DNA from: Pseudomonas eucalypticola
GTDB taxonomy: Bacteria; Pseudomonadota; Gammaproteobacteria; Pseudomonadales; Pseudomonadaceae
NCBI RefSeq assembly: GCF_013374995.1
Contig: NZ_CP056030.1
Coordinates: forward strand, 1,024,501 to 1,088,500
Reading direction: 5' to 3'
DNA: 64,000 bases
Positions 9,051 to 18,830 of this stretch are shown in pieces. The notes beneath the pieces were generated by a model. It ran no database searches and had not been told where the DNA came from. It saw only the letters and a program-made list of their open reading frames with translations. The position numbers and the translations under genes were made by a program. Numbering within the stretch: the stretch's first letter is position 1; each line of letters begins with the position of its first letter.

Positions 9051-11158
9051 GGGGTTTCCTGAGTGGCCACGCTACGGTGGGCTTGAATGGCAGTGAGGGC
9101 GATGGTGTAGACGATGTCGTCGACCTGGGCGCCACGGGGCAGGTCGTTGACCGGTTTGCGCAGGCCTTGCAGCATCGGCCCCAGGCTGACGCAGTCGGCA
9201 CTGCGCTGCACCGCCTTGTGGGTGGTGTTGCCGGTGTTGAGGTCCGGGAACACGAACACCGTGGCCCGGCCGGCCACTTCACTGTCGGGCGCCAGTTGCC
9301 GGGCGATGGTTTCATTGGCGGCGGCATCATACTGCAGCGGCCCATCGATCAGCAGGTCCCGTTGGCTTTCGCGGGCCAATTGGGTGGCCTCGCGTACCTT
9401 CTCCACCTCTTCGCCGCTGGCTGAGTTGCCGCTGGAATAGCTGATCATCGCCACCCGGGCCGGTATGCCGAACGCCTCGGCGGAGTCCGCGCTCTGGCGG
9501 GCGATTTCCGCCAGTTCCTCGGCGCTGGGGTGCGGGTTCATCACGCAGTCGCCGTACACCAGCACCTGGTCGGGAAACAGCATGAAGAACACCGACGACA
9601 CCAGGCTGCAGCCGGGTGCGGTCTTGATCAATTGCAATGCCGGGCGAATGGTATTGGCGGTGGAGTGCACCAGCCCCGAGACCAGGCCGTCGACCTCGTC
9701 CAGGGCCAGCATCACGGTACCGATCACCACCGGGTCTTCCAGTTGCTGTTCGGCCATGGGGGCATTCAGGCTCTTGCTCTTGCGCAGGGCCACCATGGGC
9801 TCCACGTAGCGTTCGCGAATCACTTCCGGGTCGAGGATTTCCAGGCCTTCGGGCAACACGATGCCCTGGGCGCTGGCCACCGCATGGACGTCCTCGGGCT
9901 TGGCCAGCAACACGCAGCGGGCGATACCCCGCGCCTGGCAGATGGCGGCGGCCTGCACGGTCATGGGCTCGGCGCCCTCGGGCAGCACGATGCGCTTGTT
10001 GGCCTGCTGCGCGCGCTGGATCAACTGGTAGCGGAACACCGCCGGCGACAGGCGCAATTCCCGTGGTGCGCCGCAGCGCTGGTGCAGCCAGTGCGCGTCC
10101 AGGTGGCTGGCGACGAAATCGGTGATGATCTCCGCGCGTTCGCGGTCATCGATGGGAATCTCATTGTTCAGCTGGTTCAGCCGCGTAGCGGTGTCGTAGG
10201 AACCAGTGCTCACCGACAGTACCGGCAGGCCGGCCTGCAGGGCGCCACGGCACAGTTCCATCAAACGCGGGTCGGGCACGGTGTCGCTGGTCAATAGCAG
10301 GCCGGCCAGGGGCACGCCGTTGAGGGCCGCCAGGCTCACGGCCAGAATGATGTCCTCGCGGTCGCCCGGGGTCACCACCAGTACGCCCGGCTTGAGCAGT
10401 TGCAGGGTGTTGAGCACGGTGCGCGCGCAGATGATGATCTTGGACATGCGCCGGGTTTCGTAGTCCCCGGCGTTGATGACCTGCGCGCCCAGCAACTCGG
10501 CCACGTCACGGGTGCGCGGCGCGTTGAGGTCGGCCTGGTAGGGAATGCAGCCCAGCAGGCGGAAGTCGCCGCCACGCAGCAGCGGGGAGTGTTCCTTCAA
10601 GCGCGCGGCGAAGGTTTCCAGGCTCTCGTCGGTACGCACCTTGTTGAGGATCACGCCCAGCACCTTGGGGTCGCGCGGGCCGCCGAACAACTGTGCCTGC
10701 AACTCCACGCGGCCGGACAGCTCGGCCAGCACTTCGGTCTCGCTGGCCGCCGACACCAGAATCACATCGGCGTCCATGCTCTTGGCCAGGTGTTGGTTGA
10801 CCCGCGCCGCGTAGCTGGCATGGCGGGTGGGCACCATGCCTTCGACGATCAGCACGTCCTTGCCCACGGCTGCCTGCTGGTACAGCGTGATGATCTCTTC
10901 GAGCAGCTCGTCGAGCTGGCCGTCGCCGAGCATGCGCTCCACATGGGCCAACCCCAGGGGCTTGGGTGGGTTGAGGCCGTGGGTGCGGGCCATCAATTCG
11001 GTGGAGCGTTCCGGCCCCGTATCGCCGGGGTGCGGCTGGGCAATGGGCTTGAAGAAGCCCACGGTCAGGCCGGCGCGCTCCAGGGTGCGCACCAGGCCCA
11101 GGCTGATGGAGGTGAGGCCGACGCCGAAATCCGTGGGCGCGATAAAAAATGTCTGCAT
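9047..11158 (-). CDS. pta: Phosphate acetyltransferase
   Basis: A 703-residue long-form phosphate acetyltransferase, which interconverts acetyl-CoA and acetyl phosphate. I chose the ATG at 11158 (MQTFFIAPTDFGVGL), where the conserved N-terminus begins; an upstream in-frame extension lacks family-like sequence. The N-terminal P-loop-derived domain (residues 1 to about 220) and central DRTGG domain (about 220-330) are followed by the catalytic PTA/PTB domain, with RIVLPEGAEPMTVQAA and the C-terminal GRATVFVFPDLNTGNTTHK. The usual partner ackA is not in the adjacent sequence. DUF3565 lies upstream and the acyltransferase gene overlaps downstream. Confidence 0.95.
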   Translation of the reverse strand: MQTFFIAPTDFGVGLTSISLGLVRTLERAGLTVGFFKPIAQPHPGDTGPERSTELMARTHGLNPPKPLGLAHVERMLGDGQLDELLEEIITLYQQAAVGKDVLIVEGMVPTRHASYAARVNQHLAKSMDADVILVSAASETEVLAELSGRVELQAQLFGGPRDPKVLGVILNKVRTDESLETFAARLKEHSPLLRGGDFRLLGCIPYQADLNAPRTRDVAELLGAQVINAGDYETRRMSKIIICARTVLNTLQLLKPGVLVVTPGDREDIILAVSLAALNGVPLAGLLLTSDTVPDPRLMELCRGALQAGLPVLSVSTGSYDTATRLNQLNNEIPIDDRERAEIITDFVASHLDAHWLHQRCGAPRELRLSPAVFRYQLIQRAQQANKRIVLPEGAEPMTVQAAAICQARGIARCVLLAKPEDVHAVASAQGIVLPEGLEILDPEVIRERYVEPMVALRKSKSLNAPMAEQQLEDPVVIGTVMLALDEVDGLVSGLVHSTANTIRPALQLIKTAPGCSLVSSVFFMLFPDQVLVYGDCVMNPHPSAEELAEIARQSADSAEAFGIPARVAMISYSSGNSASGEEVEKVREATQLARESQRDLLIDGPLQYDAAANETIARQLAPDSEVAGRATVFVFPDLNTGNTTHKAVQRSADCVSLGPMLQGLRKPVNDLPRGAQVDDIVYTIALTAIQAHRSVATQETP

Positions 11159-11217
11159 GCGAGCTTCCCGAAGTGAGCACTGCAAGGGCCTCGGCCTATG
11201 GCTGGCCGATGGCGAAA

Positions 11218-11433
11218 TCAAGCGCCAAGGGTATCGTTATCCAGCCCCTGTGCGCACCAGCCACAGTGAAAGGTTTTGCCGATCATGGCCGCGCGTTGCG
11301 CCGGGTCCAGCACCCAGGGGCGTGACTGCCAGGGCGGCTGGTGGCGCAGGTGCTGGGTATGGCCGCACGCGAGCACCGCCACCCAGTGGCCGTGCTCGTC
11401 GCGGATGAAATCTTTGATGAAGGTGTTTGCCAT
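11218..11433 (-). CDS. DUF3565 family small protein
   Basis: A 71-residue protein of the DUF3565 type, with the conserved CGHTQHLRHQPPWQSRPWV centre and a later HCGWC pair. The Cys and His residues suggest a metal site, probably zinc, but the function is unknown. It lies 59 bases upstream of pta on the same strand, a common arrangement in Pseudomonas, and may share its operon. Confidence 0.82.
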   Translation of the reverse strand: MANTFIKDFIRDEHGHWVAVLACGHTQHLRHQPPWQSRPWVLDPAQRAAMIGKTFHCGWCAQGLDNDTLGA

Positions 11434-11524
11434 CGGGTCCGTCTGTCCGGGTTGCGTTCGCTTTCGGGCGGCGCGTTGGTTACACTTGTTCGTTCTACAT
11501 ACTTATGCAAAAAGGTGTCGCCCC

Positions 11525-12010
11525 ATGCCGATCGCTGCCAACAAGGCTGTCTCCATCGACTATACCCTGACCAACGACGCTGGTGAGGTCATCGACAGCT
11601 CCGCCGGCGGCGCGCCGCTGGTGTACCTGCAAGGCGCAGGTAACATCATTCCTGGCTTGGAAAAGGCCCTGGAAGGCAAGGACGTCGGTGAAGAACTGAC
11701 CGTTGCCATTGAACCTGAAGAAGCCTACGGCGAGTACTCGGCCGAACTGGTCAGCACCCTGAGCCGCAGCATGTTCGAAGGCGTCGACGAGCTGGAAGTG
11801 GGCATGCAGTTCCACGCTTCCGCGCCGGACGGCCAGATGCAGATCGTCACCATCCGTGACCTGGACGGCGACGACGTCACCGTCGACGGCAACCACCCGC
11901 TGGCCGGCCAGCGCCTGAACTTCCAGGTCAAGGTCGTCGCCATCCGTGACGCCAGCCAGGAAGAAATCGCCCACGGCCACGTGCACGGCGAAGGTGGTCA
12001 CCACCACTGA
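11525..12010 (+). CDS. FKBP-type peptidyl-prolyl isomerase (SlyD-like)
   Basis: A 161-residue SlyD-type isomerase that helps protein folding in the cytoplasm. The split FKBP domain is visible: VSIDYTLTNDAGEVIDSS, then GAGNIIPGLEKALEGKDVGEELTV, then an insert-in-flap domain (about residues 70-120), and the returning strand LNFQVKVVAIRDA. The C-terminus ends in a short His-rich tail (HGHVHGEGGHHH), which in SlyD-type proteins binds nickel or zinc. The ATG at 11525 follows an A-rich AAGG site. A very long hairpin terminator lies just downstream. Confidence 0.93.
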   Translation: MPIAANKAVSIDYTLTNDAGEVIDSSAGGAPLVYLQGAGNIIPGLEKALEGKDVGEELTVAIEPEEAYGEYSAELVSTLSRSMFEGVDELEVGMQFHASAPDGQMQIVTIRDLDGDDVTVDGNHPLAGQRLNFQVKVVAIRDASQEEIAHGHVHGEGGHHH

Positions 12011-12039
12011 TCGGAGCGCTTGAGCCCGATTAGCCAAGG

Positions 12040-12105
12040 GGCGCCCGTTCAAGCAGGATGAAATCTCCACACGGGGATCATCTGGCTTGGACGGGCGCCT
12101 TTTTT
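12040..12105 (+). terminator. Long extended hairpin terminator after the FKBP gene
   Basis: GGCGCCCGT at 12040-12048 pairs with ACGGGCGCC at 12091-12099, followed by six T. The arms extend inward (TCAAGC against GCTTGG, one mismatch), and the interior can also pair (GATGA with TCATC and CTCC with GGGG), giving one nearly continuous hairpin of about 60 bases. It is a Rho-independent terminator of unusual length. Confidence 0.85.
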
Positions 12106-12169
12106 GTCTGCTAGTGTTCCACTCGCAGAGCGCTTTCGCGCCACAGGGATATGGATAGGGGAGTCCGTC

Positions 12170-12652
12170 ATGAGTATTTTCCACGACCTTAAACTGCAGG
12201 CGCTCGATGGCCGGGAATTGCCCCTGGCGCCCTTCAAGGGCAAGGTGGTGCTGGTGGTCAACGTGGCGTCCAAGTGCGGCCTGACGCCGCAATACGCTGC
12301 CTTGGAGAACCTGTATAACACCTACAAGGACAAGGGCTTCAGCGTGCTGGGCCTGCCCTGCAACCAGTTCGCCGGGCAGGAGCCGGGCACCGAGCAGGAC
12401 ATCCAGCAGTTCTGCAGCCTCAATTACGGCGTCACCTTTCCGCTGAGCAGCAAGCTGGAAGTCAACGGCCCGGGCCGTCACCGGCTGTATCAACTGCTGG
12501 CGGGCGAGGGTGCCGAATTCCCGGGCGATATCACCTGGAACTTCGAGAAATTCCTGGTCGGCAAGGATGGCCGCGTGCTCGCGCGTTTTTCCCCGCGCAC
12601 CACCCCGGATGACCCCACTGTCGTGCACGCCATCGAAAAAGCCCTGGGCTAG
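12170..12652 (+). CDS. Glutathione peroxidase (cysteine type)
   Basis: A 160-residue non-selenium glutathione peroxidase, which reduces hydroperoxides with thiol donors (in bacteria often thioredoxin). The catalytic set is present: Cys36 in NVASKCGLT, the Gln in CNQFAGQEPG, and the Trp in ITWNFEKFLVG. The GGGGAG site precedes the ATG at 12170. The catalytic position is encoded by an ordinary cysteine codon, so no recoding is needed. It stands between the FKBP gene and the Old Yellow Enzyme gene; a GC-rich 7-bp hairpin (12663-12681) follows its stop without a T-run. Confidence 0.93.
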   Translation: MSIFHDLKLQALDGRELPLAPFKGKVVLVVNVASKCGLTPQYAALENLYNTYKDKGFSVLGLPCNQFAGQEPGTEQDIQQFCSLNYGVTFPLSSKLEVNGPGRHRLYQLLAGEGAEFPGDITWNFEKFLVGKDGRVLARFSPRTTPDDPTVVHAIEKALG

Positions 12653-12766
12653 GCCGAGTGTGGCCGGGCCCTGCGCCCGGCATCACGCATATCAATAGTG
12701 CTGGGCCGTGCCCTGGCGGCGTTCTATGCTGCGGATCTTTGAACCCACCCTTCAGAGGATCTGCAC

Positions 12767-13870
12767 ATGTCGGTCAACGCTCTGTTCAAACCCTTCCAGC
12801 TGGGTGCGCTGCGCCTGCCGAGCCGCGTGGTCATGGCGCCCATGACCCGCTCGTTCTCGCCAGGGGGCATTCCCACGGCCAAGGTCATCGAGTACTACCG
12901 CCGCCGTGCAGCCGCCGGTGTAGGCCTGATCGTCACGGAGGGCACCACCGTGGGCCACAAGGCCGCCAATGGTTACCCCCATGTGCCGCGTTTTTATGGT
13001 GAAGATGCCCTGGCCGCGTGGAAACAGGTCGTCGACGCCGTGCACGCGGAGGGCGCCAAGATCGTCCCGCAACTCTGGCATGTGGGCAACGTGCGCCGCC
13101 TGGGTACCGAGCCGGACGGCGATGTACCGGGTTACGGTCCCATGGCCAAGGTCAAGGATGGCAAGGAGTTGGTGCATGGCATGAGTCATGAGGACATCAA
13201 TGACGTGATCAGGGCCTTCGCCCAGGCCGCTGCGGATGCCAAGGCCATCGGCATGGACGGCGTGGAAATCCACGGCGCCCACGGCTACCTGGTGGACCAG
13301 TTCTTCTGGGAAGGCACCAACCAGCGCGATGACGAATACGGTGGCAGCCTGGCCAAGCGCTCGCGTTTCGCCATCGAGCTTATCCGCGCGGTGCGCGTCG
13401 CGGTGGGCGAGGGCTTTCCGATCATCTTTCGCTTCTCTCAGTGGAAGCAGCAGGACTACAGCGCCCGCCTGGTAGATACCCCCGAAGCGCTGGGGGCGTT
13501 CCTGCAACCGCTGGCCGATGCTGGGGTGGACATTTTCCACTGCTCCACCCGGCGCTTCTGGGAGCCGGAATTCGAAGGTTCCAACCTCAACCTGGCCGGC
13601 TGGACCCGCCAACTCACGGGCAAGCCGACCATCACCGTGGGCAGCGTGGGCCTGGACGGGGAGTTCCTGCAATTCATGGTCGATACCGACAAAGTGGCGC
13701 AGCCAGCCAGCCTGGAAAACCTGCTCACGCGTCTGGAGAACGATGAGTTCGACCTGGTGGCCGTGGGCCGTGCGCTGCTGGTGGACCCGGACTGGGCCGC
13801 CAAGGTGCGCGATGGCCACGAGCAGGACATTCTGCCCTTCAGCCGGGAAGCGTTGACGACCCTGGTTTGA
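12767..13870 (+). CDS. Old Yellow Enzyme family NADH:flavin oxidoreductase
   Basis: A 367-residue FMN-dependent ene-reductase of the Old Yellow Enzyme family. The TIM-barrel marks are VMAPMTRSFS near the N-terminus, EGTTVGHKA, QLWHVGN, and the substrate-binding HGAHGYLVDQFFW with the His pair, then TVGSVGLDGEF and VGRALLVDPDW at the FMN phosphate site. AGAGGA precedes the ATG at 12767. Members reduce activated C=C bonds or nitro compounds; the natural substrate is unknown. Its 3' end overlaps that of the convergent glycosyltransferase gene by 32 bases. Confidence 0.92.
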   Translation: MSVNALFKPFQLGALRLPSRVVMAPMTRSFSPGGIPTAKVIEYYRRRAAAGVGLIVTEGTTVGHKAANGYPHVPRFYGEDALAAWKQVVDAVHAEGAKIVPQLWHVGNVRRLGTEPDGDVPGYGPMAKVKDGKELVHGMSHEDINDVIRAFAQAAADAKAIGMDGVEIHGAHGYLVDQFFWEGTNQRDDEYGGSLAKRSRFAIELIRAVRVAVGEGFPIIFRFSQWKQQDYSARLVDTPEALGAFLQPLADAGVDIFHCSTRRFWEPEFEGSNLNLAGWTRQLTGKPTITVGSVGLDGEFLQFMVDTDKVAQPASLENLLTRLENDEFDLVAVGRALLVDPDWAAKVRDGHEQDILPFSREALTTLV

Positions 13871-15041
13871 GGCCAAAGCTACCCATGCGCTGCGCGGCGG
13901 CCTGGCAGGCGCCGCGCAGTTGCGCCTCGAACTGCTCGATGATCGTGGCCCAACCCTGGCGGCTGGCGTGCTGGCGGGCATTGAGGCGGATGCGGCGCAG
14001 GGTTTCACCGTCTTCCAGCAGCCAACCGGCCGCATCGATGAACGCTTCTTCGTCGCCGGGCATGGCCAGGGCGCCGTTGTGGCCGTGGCGAATATGCTGC
14101 CCGGCGGCGGCTTCGTCATAGGCCACGACCCCCAGGCCCGAGGCCAGGGCTTCCAGGACCACATTGCCGAAAGTCTCGCTCAGGCTCGGGAACAGGAAGA
14201 TGTCGCCGCTGGCGTAGTGCACCGCGAGCTCCTCGCCGCGTTTGGCGCCGCAGAAAATCGCCTCGGGGATTTGCTGCTGCAACTGGGCCCGCTGTGGGCC
14301 ATCACCGACGATGACCAGCCGCAGGCGCTGCAGCGGGTGGTGCAACTGCAAGGTATCGAGGCTGTGCTTGAGCAGCCCGAGGTTCTTTTCCGGTGCGAGG
14401 CGGCCCACATGGATCAGCGCAATGTCATCGGGCGCCAGGCCCCAGCGGTCGCGTAGCGCCTCGCTGCGCCGGGCAGGGTGAAACAGTTGGCTGTCCACAC
14501 CGCGGGACAACAGCGCCAGGCGCTCGAACCCGCGTCGTTCCAGGCTGTGCCGCAGGGTAGCGCTGGGCACCAGGGTCAGTTGCGTGCGGTTGTGGAACCA
14601 GCGCAAGTAGCCGGTGAGCACACGCGTCAGCAAGCCCAGGCCGTAGTCGCGGGTGTACTGCTGGAAGTTGGTGTGAAAGCCGCTGACCACGGCAATCTTC
14701 AAGCGCCGCGCAGCGCGCAGGGCGCTGAGCCCCAGCGGGCCTTCGGTGGCGATATACAGCACGTCGGGCCGTGCCCGGCGCCAGCGCCGCAATAGCTTGT
14801 GCATCGATGCCTGGCCCCACTGCAACCCTGGGTAGCCCGGCAGCGGCCAGCCGCGGCACAACAGCACGTGGTCGTCCACCCGGCTGCTTTCGTCAGCGGT
14901 TTGCCGTGGCCGGACGATTTCCACGTAGTGCCCCCGGGCGCGCAGGCCCTCGCTCAAGCGGCCAAGCGTATTGGCCACCCCATTGATTTCGGATGGGTAG
15001 GTTTCGGTGACCAGGGTGATGCGTAGCGAAGGCTCTGTCAT
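13839..15041 (-). CDS. GT4-family glycosyltransferase
   Basis: A 400-residue GT-B fold glycosyltransferase of family GT4 (group 1). The N-terminal acceptor domain begins ITLVTETYPSEINGVANT; the C-terminal donor domain has HVGRLAPEKNL, LVIVGDGPQR and the SLSETFGNVVLEALASG motif with the nucleotide-sugar-binding EX7E glutamates. The pattern is of the kind seen in enzymes mannosylating or glucosylating membrane lipids, but the acceptor and sugar are not readable. It is not part of a polysaccharide cluster here. It converges on the Old Yellow Enzyme gene, overlapping it by 32 bases. Confidence 0.88.
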   Translation of the reverse strand: MTEPSLRITLVTETYPSEINGVANTLGRLSEGLRARGHYVEIVRPRQTADESSRVDDHVLLCRGWPLPGYPGLQWGQASMHKLLRRWRRARPDVLYIATEGPLGLSALRAARRLKIAVVSGFHTNFQQYTRDYGLGLLTRVLTGYLRWFHNRTQLTLVPSATLRHSLERRGFERLALLSRGVDSQLFHPARRSEALRDRWGLAPDDIALIHVGRLAPEKNLGLLKHSLDTLQLHHPLQRLRLVIVGDGPQRAQLQQQIPEAIFCGAKRGEELAVHYASGDIFLFPSLSETFGNVVLEALASGLGVVAYDEAAAGQHIRHGHNGALAMPGDEEAFIDAAGWLLEDGETLRRIRLNARQHASRQGWATIIEQFEAQLRGACQAAAQRMGSFGLKPGSSTLPG

Positions 15042-15166
15042 GTAACCAGTGTCGGATCAACCGATTGCGACTATGTGTCATAGCGATGACGAATTAATGA
15101 CGCACTCCGGGCGGCTGGAAATCGCCTACCGTAAAAGGACCACCTGCGCGCACCTGGGTAATCGCC

Positions 15167-15742
15167 ATGTCCGATAACCTCTACGCACCGCCCCAGGCGG
15201 ACTTGCGTATGCCCGCGGTCAGGGAGCCCGCGTTCTACACCGTTTCGGAAGGAAAATTCTTCACCTTGTTCTTCGCCAGCCTGGGCCTGTACCTGGTGTA
15301 CTGGTCGTGGAAGCATTGGCGCCGGTACCGTCGGTTCACAGGGGCGCAGGTGTCGCCACTGGCCCGTGGGTTATTACCGGTGTTCTTTACCCATGCCCTG
15401 TTGTTCAGCGCCCAGGACCTGCTGCACCAGCGCGGCCTGCACTATAGCGAGCCGCCCCAGCGCTGGGCCAACCGCTTCGTGCTGTCCACGGTAATGGGGC
15501 TGGTGCTCAATGCCCTGGCGCGAAACGACATCGGTTACCCGCTCACCGACCTGGGCTGCCTGGCGATGCTGGTGCTGCAGGGGTTGGCGGCGTGCAAGGG
15601 CCAGCAACTGCTCAACTTCGCCGCCGATGACCCGCTGGGGGAGAGCAACGCCCGGTTGAGCTGGGTGGATTACCTGTGCCTGCTGCCGGGGTTGCTGGTG
15701 TGGGTGTTCATCCTGCTGGTGTACTGGGCCGACGCGGCCTGA
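15167..15742 (+). CDS. Conserved hypothetical membrane protein
   Basis: A 191-residue protein I do not assign to a named family. It opens with MSDNLYAPPQADL, a proline-rich start seen in many small proteobacterial membrane proteins, and carries about four hydrophobic stretches (about residues 30-48, 68-80, 105-118, 130-145) plus a C-terminal helix near 168-188. It lies between the divergent glycosyltransferase gene and the convergent cysZ gene, whose stop is only 13 bases away. It could be an inner-membrane protein of unknown role. Confidence 0.7.
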   Translation: MSDNLYAPPQADLRMPAVREPAFYTVSEGKFFTLFFASLGLYLVYWSWKHWRRYRRFTGAQVSPLARGLLPVFFTHALLFSAQDLLHQRGLHYSEPPQRWANRFVLSTVMGLVLNALARNDIGYPLTDLGCLAMLVLQGLAACKGQQLLNFAADDPLGESNARLSWVDYLCLLPGLLVWVFILLVYWADAA

Positions 15743-15754
15743 CAGCCGCTTGCC

Positions 15755-16483
15755 TCAACCGCGCTCGCGCACCCAGAACAGCGTGGCGCCGGCCACGGCG
15801 GCGGGCATCATCAGCAGGTTGACCACCGGAATCAGCAGCACCAGGTAAACGATGCCGCCAAAGCCCAGGCTCTGCCAGCGCTTGTGCCGCAGCCAGGCGA
15901 GCATGTCGGGCCAGCTCATCTTGTGGTTGTCGGCCGGGTAGTCGATGTACTGGATGGCCATCATCCACACGCCGAACAGCAGCCACAGTGGCGCGGCGAT
16001 GACGTTGACCACCGGGATCAATGAGAGCACGAACAGCGCCAGCGTGCGCGGCAGGAAATAACCCAGCTTGCGCATCTCGCGGTTCAGCGTGCGTGGCACT
16101 TCGCGGCTCAGCTCGCTCCACTTGAACGGCGGGAAATCGTCCTTGCCGCGCACCACCACTTCCACTTTCTCGGCCAGGAAGCTGTTGAAGGGCGCCGAGA
16201 CGATGTTGGCCACCAGGGTGAAGCAGAAGAACACCATCAGCACCACCAGTGCCACGAACAGCGGCCACAGGATATAGCTCAGGAAGCTCAGCCACGAGGG
16301 CAGGGTGGGCATCAGGTGGTTCACCCATTGGCTGAACGCGTGGCCGGCGAAGTAGATCAGTGCGGTGAACAACACCAGGTTGATCGCCAGCGGCAGCAGG
16401 ACAAATAGCCGCAGGCCGGGACTCAGGACCAGTTTAAGGCCTTCGCGCAGGTATTGCGGGCCAGACAGGACAGGGGCTTGCAT
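15755..16483 (-). CDS. cysZ: Sulfate transporter CysZ
   Basis: A 242-residue inner-membrane protein matching CysZ, which supplies sulfate for cysteine synthesis. The conserved N-terminal segment ([20 protein letters not shown]), the central [18 protein letters not shown], and the region around LVANIV with four long hydrophobic segments fit the family. Length is normal. It is transcribed away from the peroxiredoxin gene, and cysteine and peroxide metabolism are plausible neighbours, though no regulatory link can be read. Confidence 0.92.
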   Translation of the reverse strand: MQAPVLSGPQYLREGLKLVLSPGLRLFVLLPLAINLVLFTALIYFAGHAFSQWVNHLMPTLPSWLSFLSYILWPLFVALVVLMVFFCFTLVANIVSAPFNSFLAEKVEVVVRGKDDFPPFKWSELSREVPRTLNREMRKLGYFLPRTLALFVLSLIPVVNVIAAPLWLLFGVWMMAIQYIDYPADNHKMSWPDMLAWLRHKRWQSLGFGGIVYLVLLIPVVNLLMMPAAVAGATLFWVRERG

Positions 16484-16717
16484 GGTGTGCTCCGTGTAGA
16501 AAACTCGCCGACATTAGCGCCTTTGCCGCCCGCGGGAAAGTGAACCCTGCACGCCGAAATGCACTGTAACAAAGCGGCCGGTCGACATCAGGGGTATGAA
16601 TAGAGGTGGCCTATGAGGTGGATTGTGAAACGATATTTCCTTACCCTTGGCCCCCTCGCTACAGTGCGCACATCACATTTCAAACCCTTCCCAAGTCTTC
16701 AGCTCCAAGGAGTTTTC

Positions 16718-17317
16718 ATGAGCATTCTGGTCAACAAGCAGGCCCCCGACTTCGACGCCCCGGCCGTGCTGGGTGATGGTTCGATCGTCGACAGCTTCAA
16801 ACTGTCCTCGCTGCATGGCAAGTACGTGGTGCTGTTCTTCTGGCCCCTGGACTTCACCTTCGTGTGCCCGTCCGAGATCATCGCCCACAACAACCGCATC
16901 GCCAAATTCCGCGAGCTGGGCGTTGAAGTCGTTGGCGTTTCGGTCGACTCGCAGTTCACTCACTACGCCTGGCGCAGCACGCCGGTGGAGAAAGGCGGCA
17001 TCGGTGAGGTCGAATTCACCATGGTGGCCGACGTCAAGCACGAGATCACCCGTGCCTACGGCATCGAGCACGAAGACGGCGTGGCCCTGCGTGCCTCGTT
17101 CCTGATCGACCAGAAAGGCGTCGTGCAGCACCAGGTGGTCAACAACCTGCCGCTGGGCCGGGAAGTCGACGAGATGGTACGCCTGGTCGAGGCGCTACAA
17201 TTCACCGAGCAGTATGGCGAAGTCTGCCCGGCGGGCTGGCGCCCAGGCCAGAAAGGCATGAAGGCCGACGCCAAGGGCGTGGCCGACTACCTGGCCGAGA
17301 ACGCCACCAGCCTGTAA
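16718..17317 (+). CDS. Typical 2-Cys peroxiredoxin (AhpC/TSA)
   Basis: A 199-residue 2-Cys peroxiredoxin. It has the peroxidatic Cys50 in the motif FTFVCPSEI and the resolving cysteine in YGEVCPAGWRPG, so the full two-cysteine cycle is intact. The ATG at 16718 follows a strong AAGGAG. The classical AhpF partner is not next to it; the downstream gene is thioredoxin reductase, suggesting that reduction runs through thioredoxin, though this is an inference from position. A clean terminator follows at 17326-17373, so the two genes are probably separate units. Confidence 0.93.
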   Translation: MSILVNKQAPDFDAPAVLGDGSIVDSFKLSSLHGKYVVLFFWPLDFTFVCPSEIIAHNNRIAKFRELGVEVVGVSVDSQFTHYAWRSTPVEKGGIGEVEFTMVADVKHEITRAYGIEHEDGVALRASFLIDQKGVVQHQVVNNLPLGREVDEMVRLVEALQFTEQYGEVCPAGWRPGQKGMKADAKGVADYLAENATSL

Positions 17318-17325
17318 CGGTTTCC

Positions 17326-17373
17326 AGGACGGGTGAGCAATAGCCTTCCCCAAGGTGTCAGCCGTCCTTTTTT
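17326..17373 (+). terminator. Rho-independent terminator after the peroxiredoxin gene
   Basis: AGGACGGGTGA pairs with TCAGCCGTCCT (one mismatch) and is followed by TTTTT. The loop contains a smaller imperfect stem. It lies 9 bases after the peroxiredoxin stop codon. Confidence 0.85.
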
Positions 17374-17375
17374 AA

Positions 17376-18401
<1,026 letters not shown>

Positions 18402-18440
18402 TAGGCCTTGTATGGGCCCGGTCCTGCAAAGGGCCGCGCC

Positions 18441-18483
18441 AGGCACAAAAAAACCGGCCACGCAGGCCGGTTTTTTTGTGCCT
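18441..18483. terminator. Perfect 19-bp bidirectional terminator between trxB and the hopJ gene
   Basis: The perfect inverted repeat AGGCACAAAAAAACCGGCC and its complement are separated by the loop ACGCA, giving a 7-base T-run inside the arm on both strands. It lies between the convergent trxB and hopJ-type genes and can end transcription from both. Confidence 0.92.
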
Positions 18484-18488
18484 GGGTT

Positions 18489-18830
18489 TCAGGCCTTGCG
18501 GGTCAGTGGCTGCGCGGCAAACTTCACCCCGGCCAGGCCGTGGGCGATCAGGTTGCGGATGTTGCCGTGGTCAGTGCCCTCGGGAGTGGCCACTACCGAG
18601 CGGTAATGCTCGCCGAACGCCAGTAGCGCGTGCTGGTCGCTCCAGCCTTCCAGCACCGCCAGGCCCAGGGTCTTGCAGGAACCTTCGTTCTGGCCAGCGG
18701 CGTTTTCCAGCGCGCCATTGGTGAAGGCCTGGGGCTGGTAGTCGTAGTGCGCGGCCACGAAGGCCAGGGTGTCGGCGAACAGGTGTTCGCCGCTGTCGAG
18801 GCTGGCGCGCAGGGTGTTCAAGTCAGTCAT
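18489..18830 (-). CDS. HopJ family protein
   Basis: A 113-residue protein of the HopJ type III effector family. The name comes from plant-pathogen effectors, but this small form is widespread in non-pathogenic Pseudomonas. The pattern around FTNGALENAAGQNEGSCK and LAVLEGWSDQHALLAFGEHYR is characteristic. There is no signal peptide and no hrp box or secretion gene nearby. Its start overlaps the end of the DUF1244 gene by eight bases, and it is the last gene of the folM-folE-folX operon. Function is unknown; its location points to a metabolic rather than secreted role, by inference. Confidence 0.85.
   Translation of the reverse strand: MTDLNTLRASLDSGEHLFADTLAFVAAHYDYQPQAFTNGALENAAGQNEGSCKTLGLAVLEGWSDQHALLAFGEHYRSVVATPEGTDHGNIRNLIAHGLAGVKFAAQPLTRKA

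Noticed and set aside
12170..12652. Possible selenocysteine glutathione peroxidase
   Set aside because: The catalytic residue is encoded as an ordinary cysteine, and the frame has no internal TGA.
18489..18830. HopJ protein as a sign of a type III secretion island
   Set aside because: There is no hrp box, chaperone or secretion gene nearby, and the family is common in non-pathogens downstream of pterin genes.
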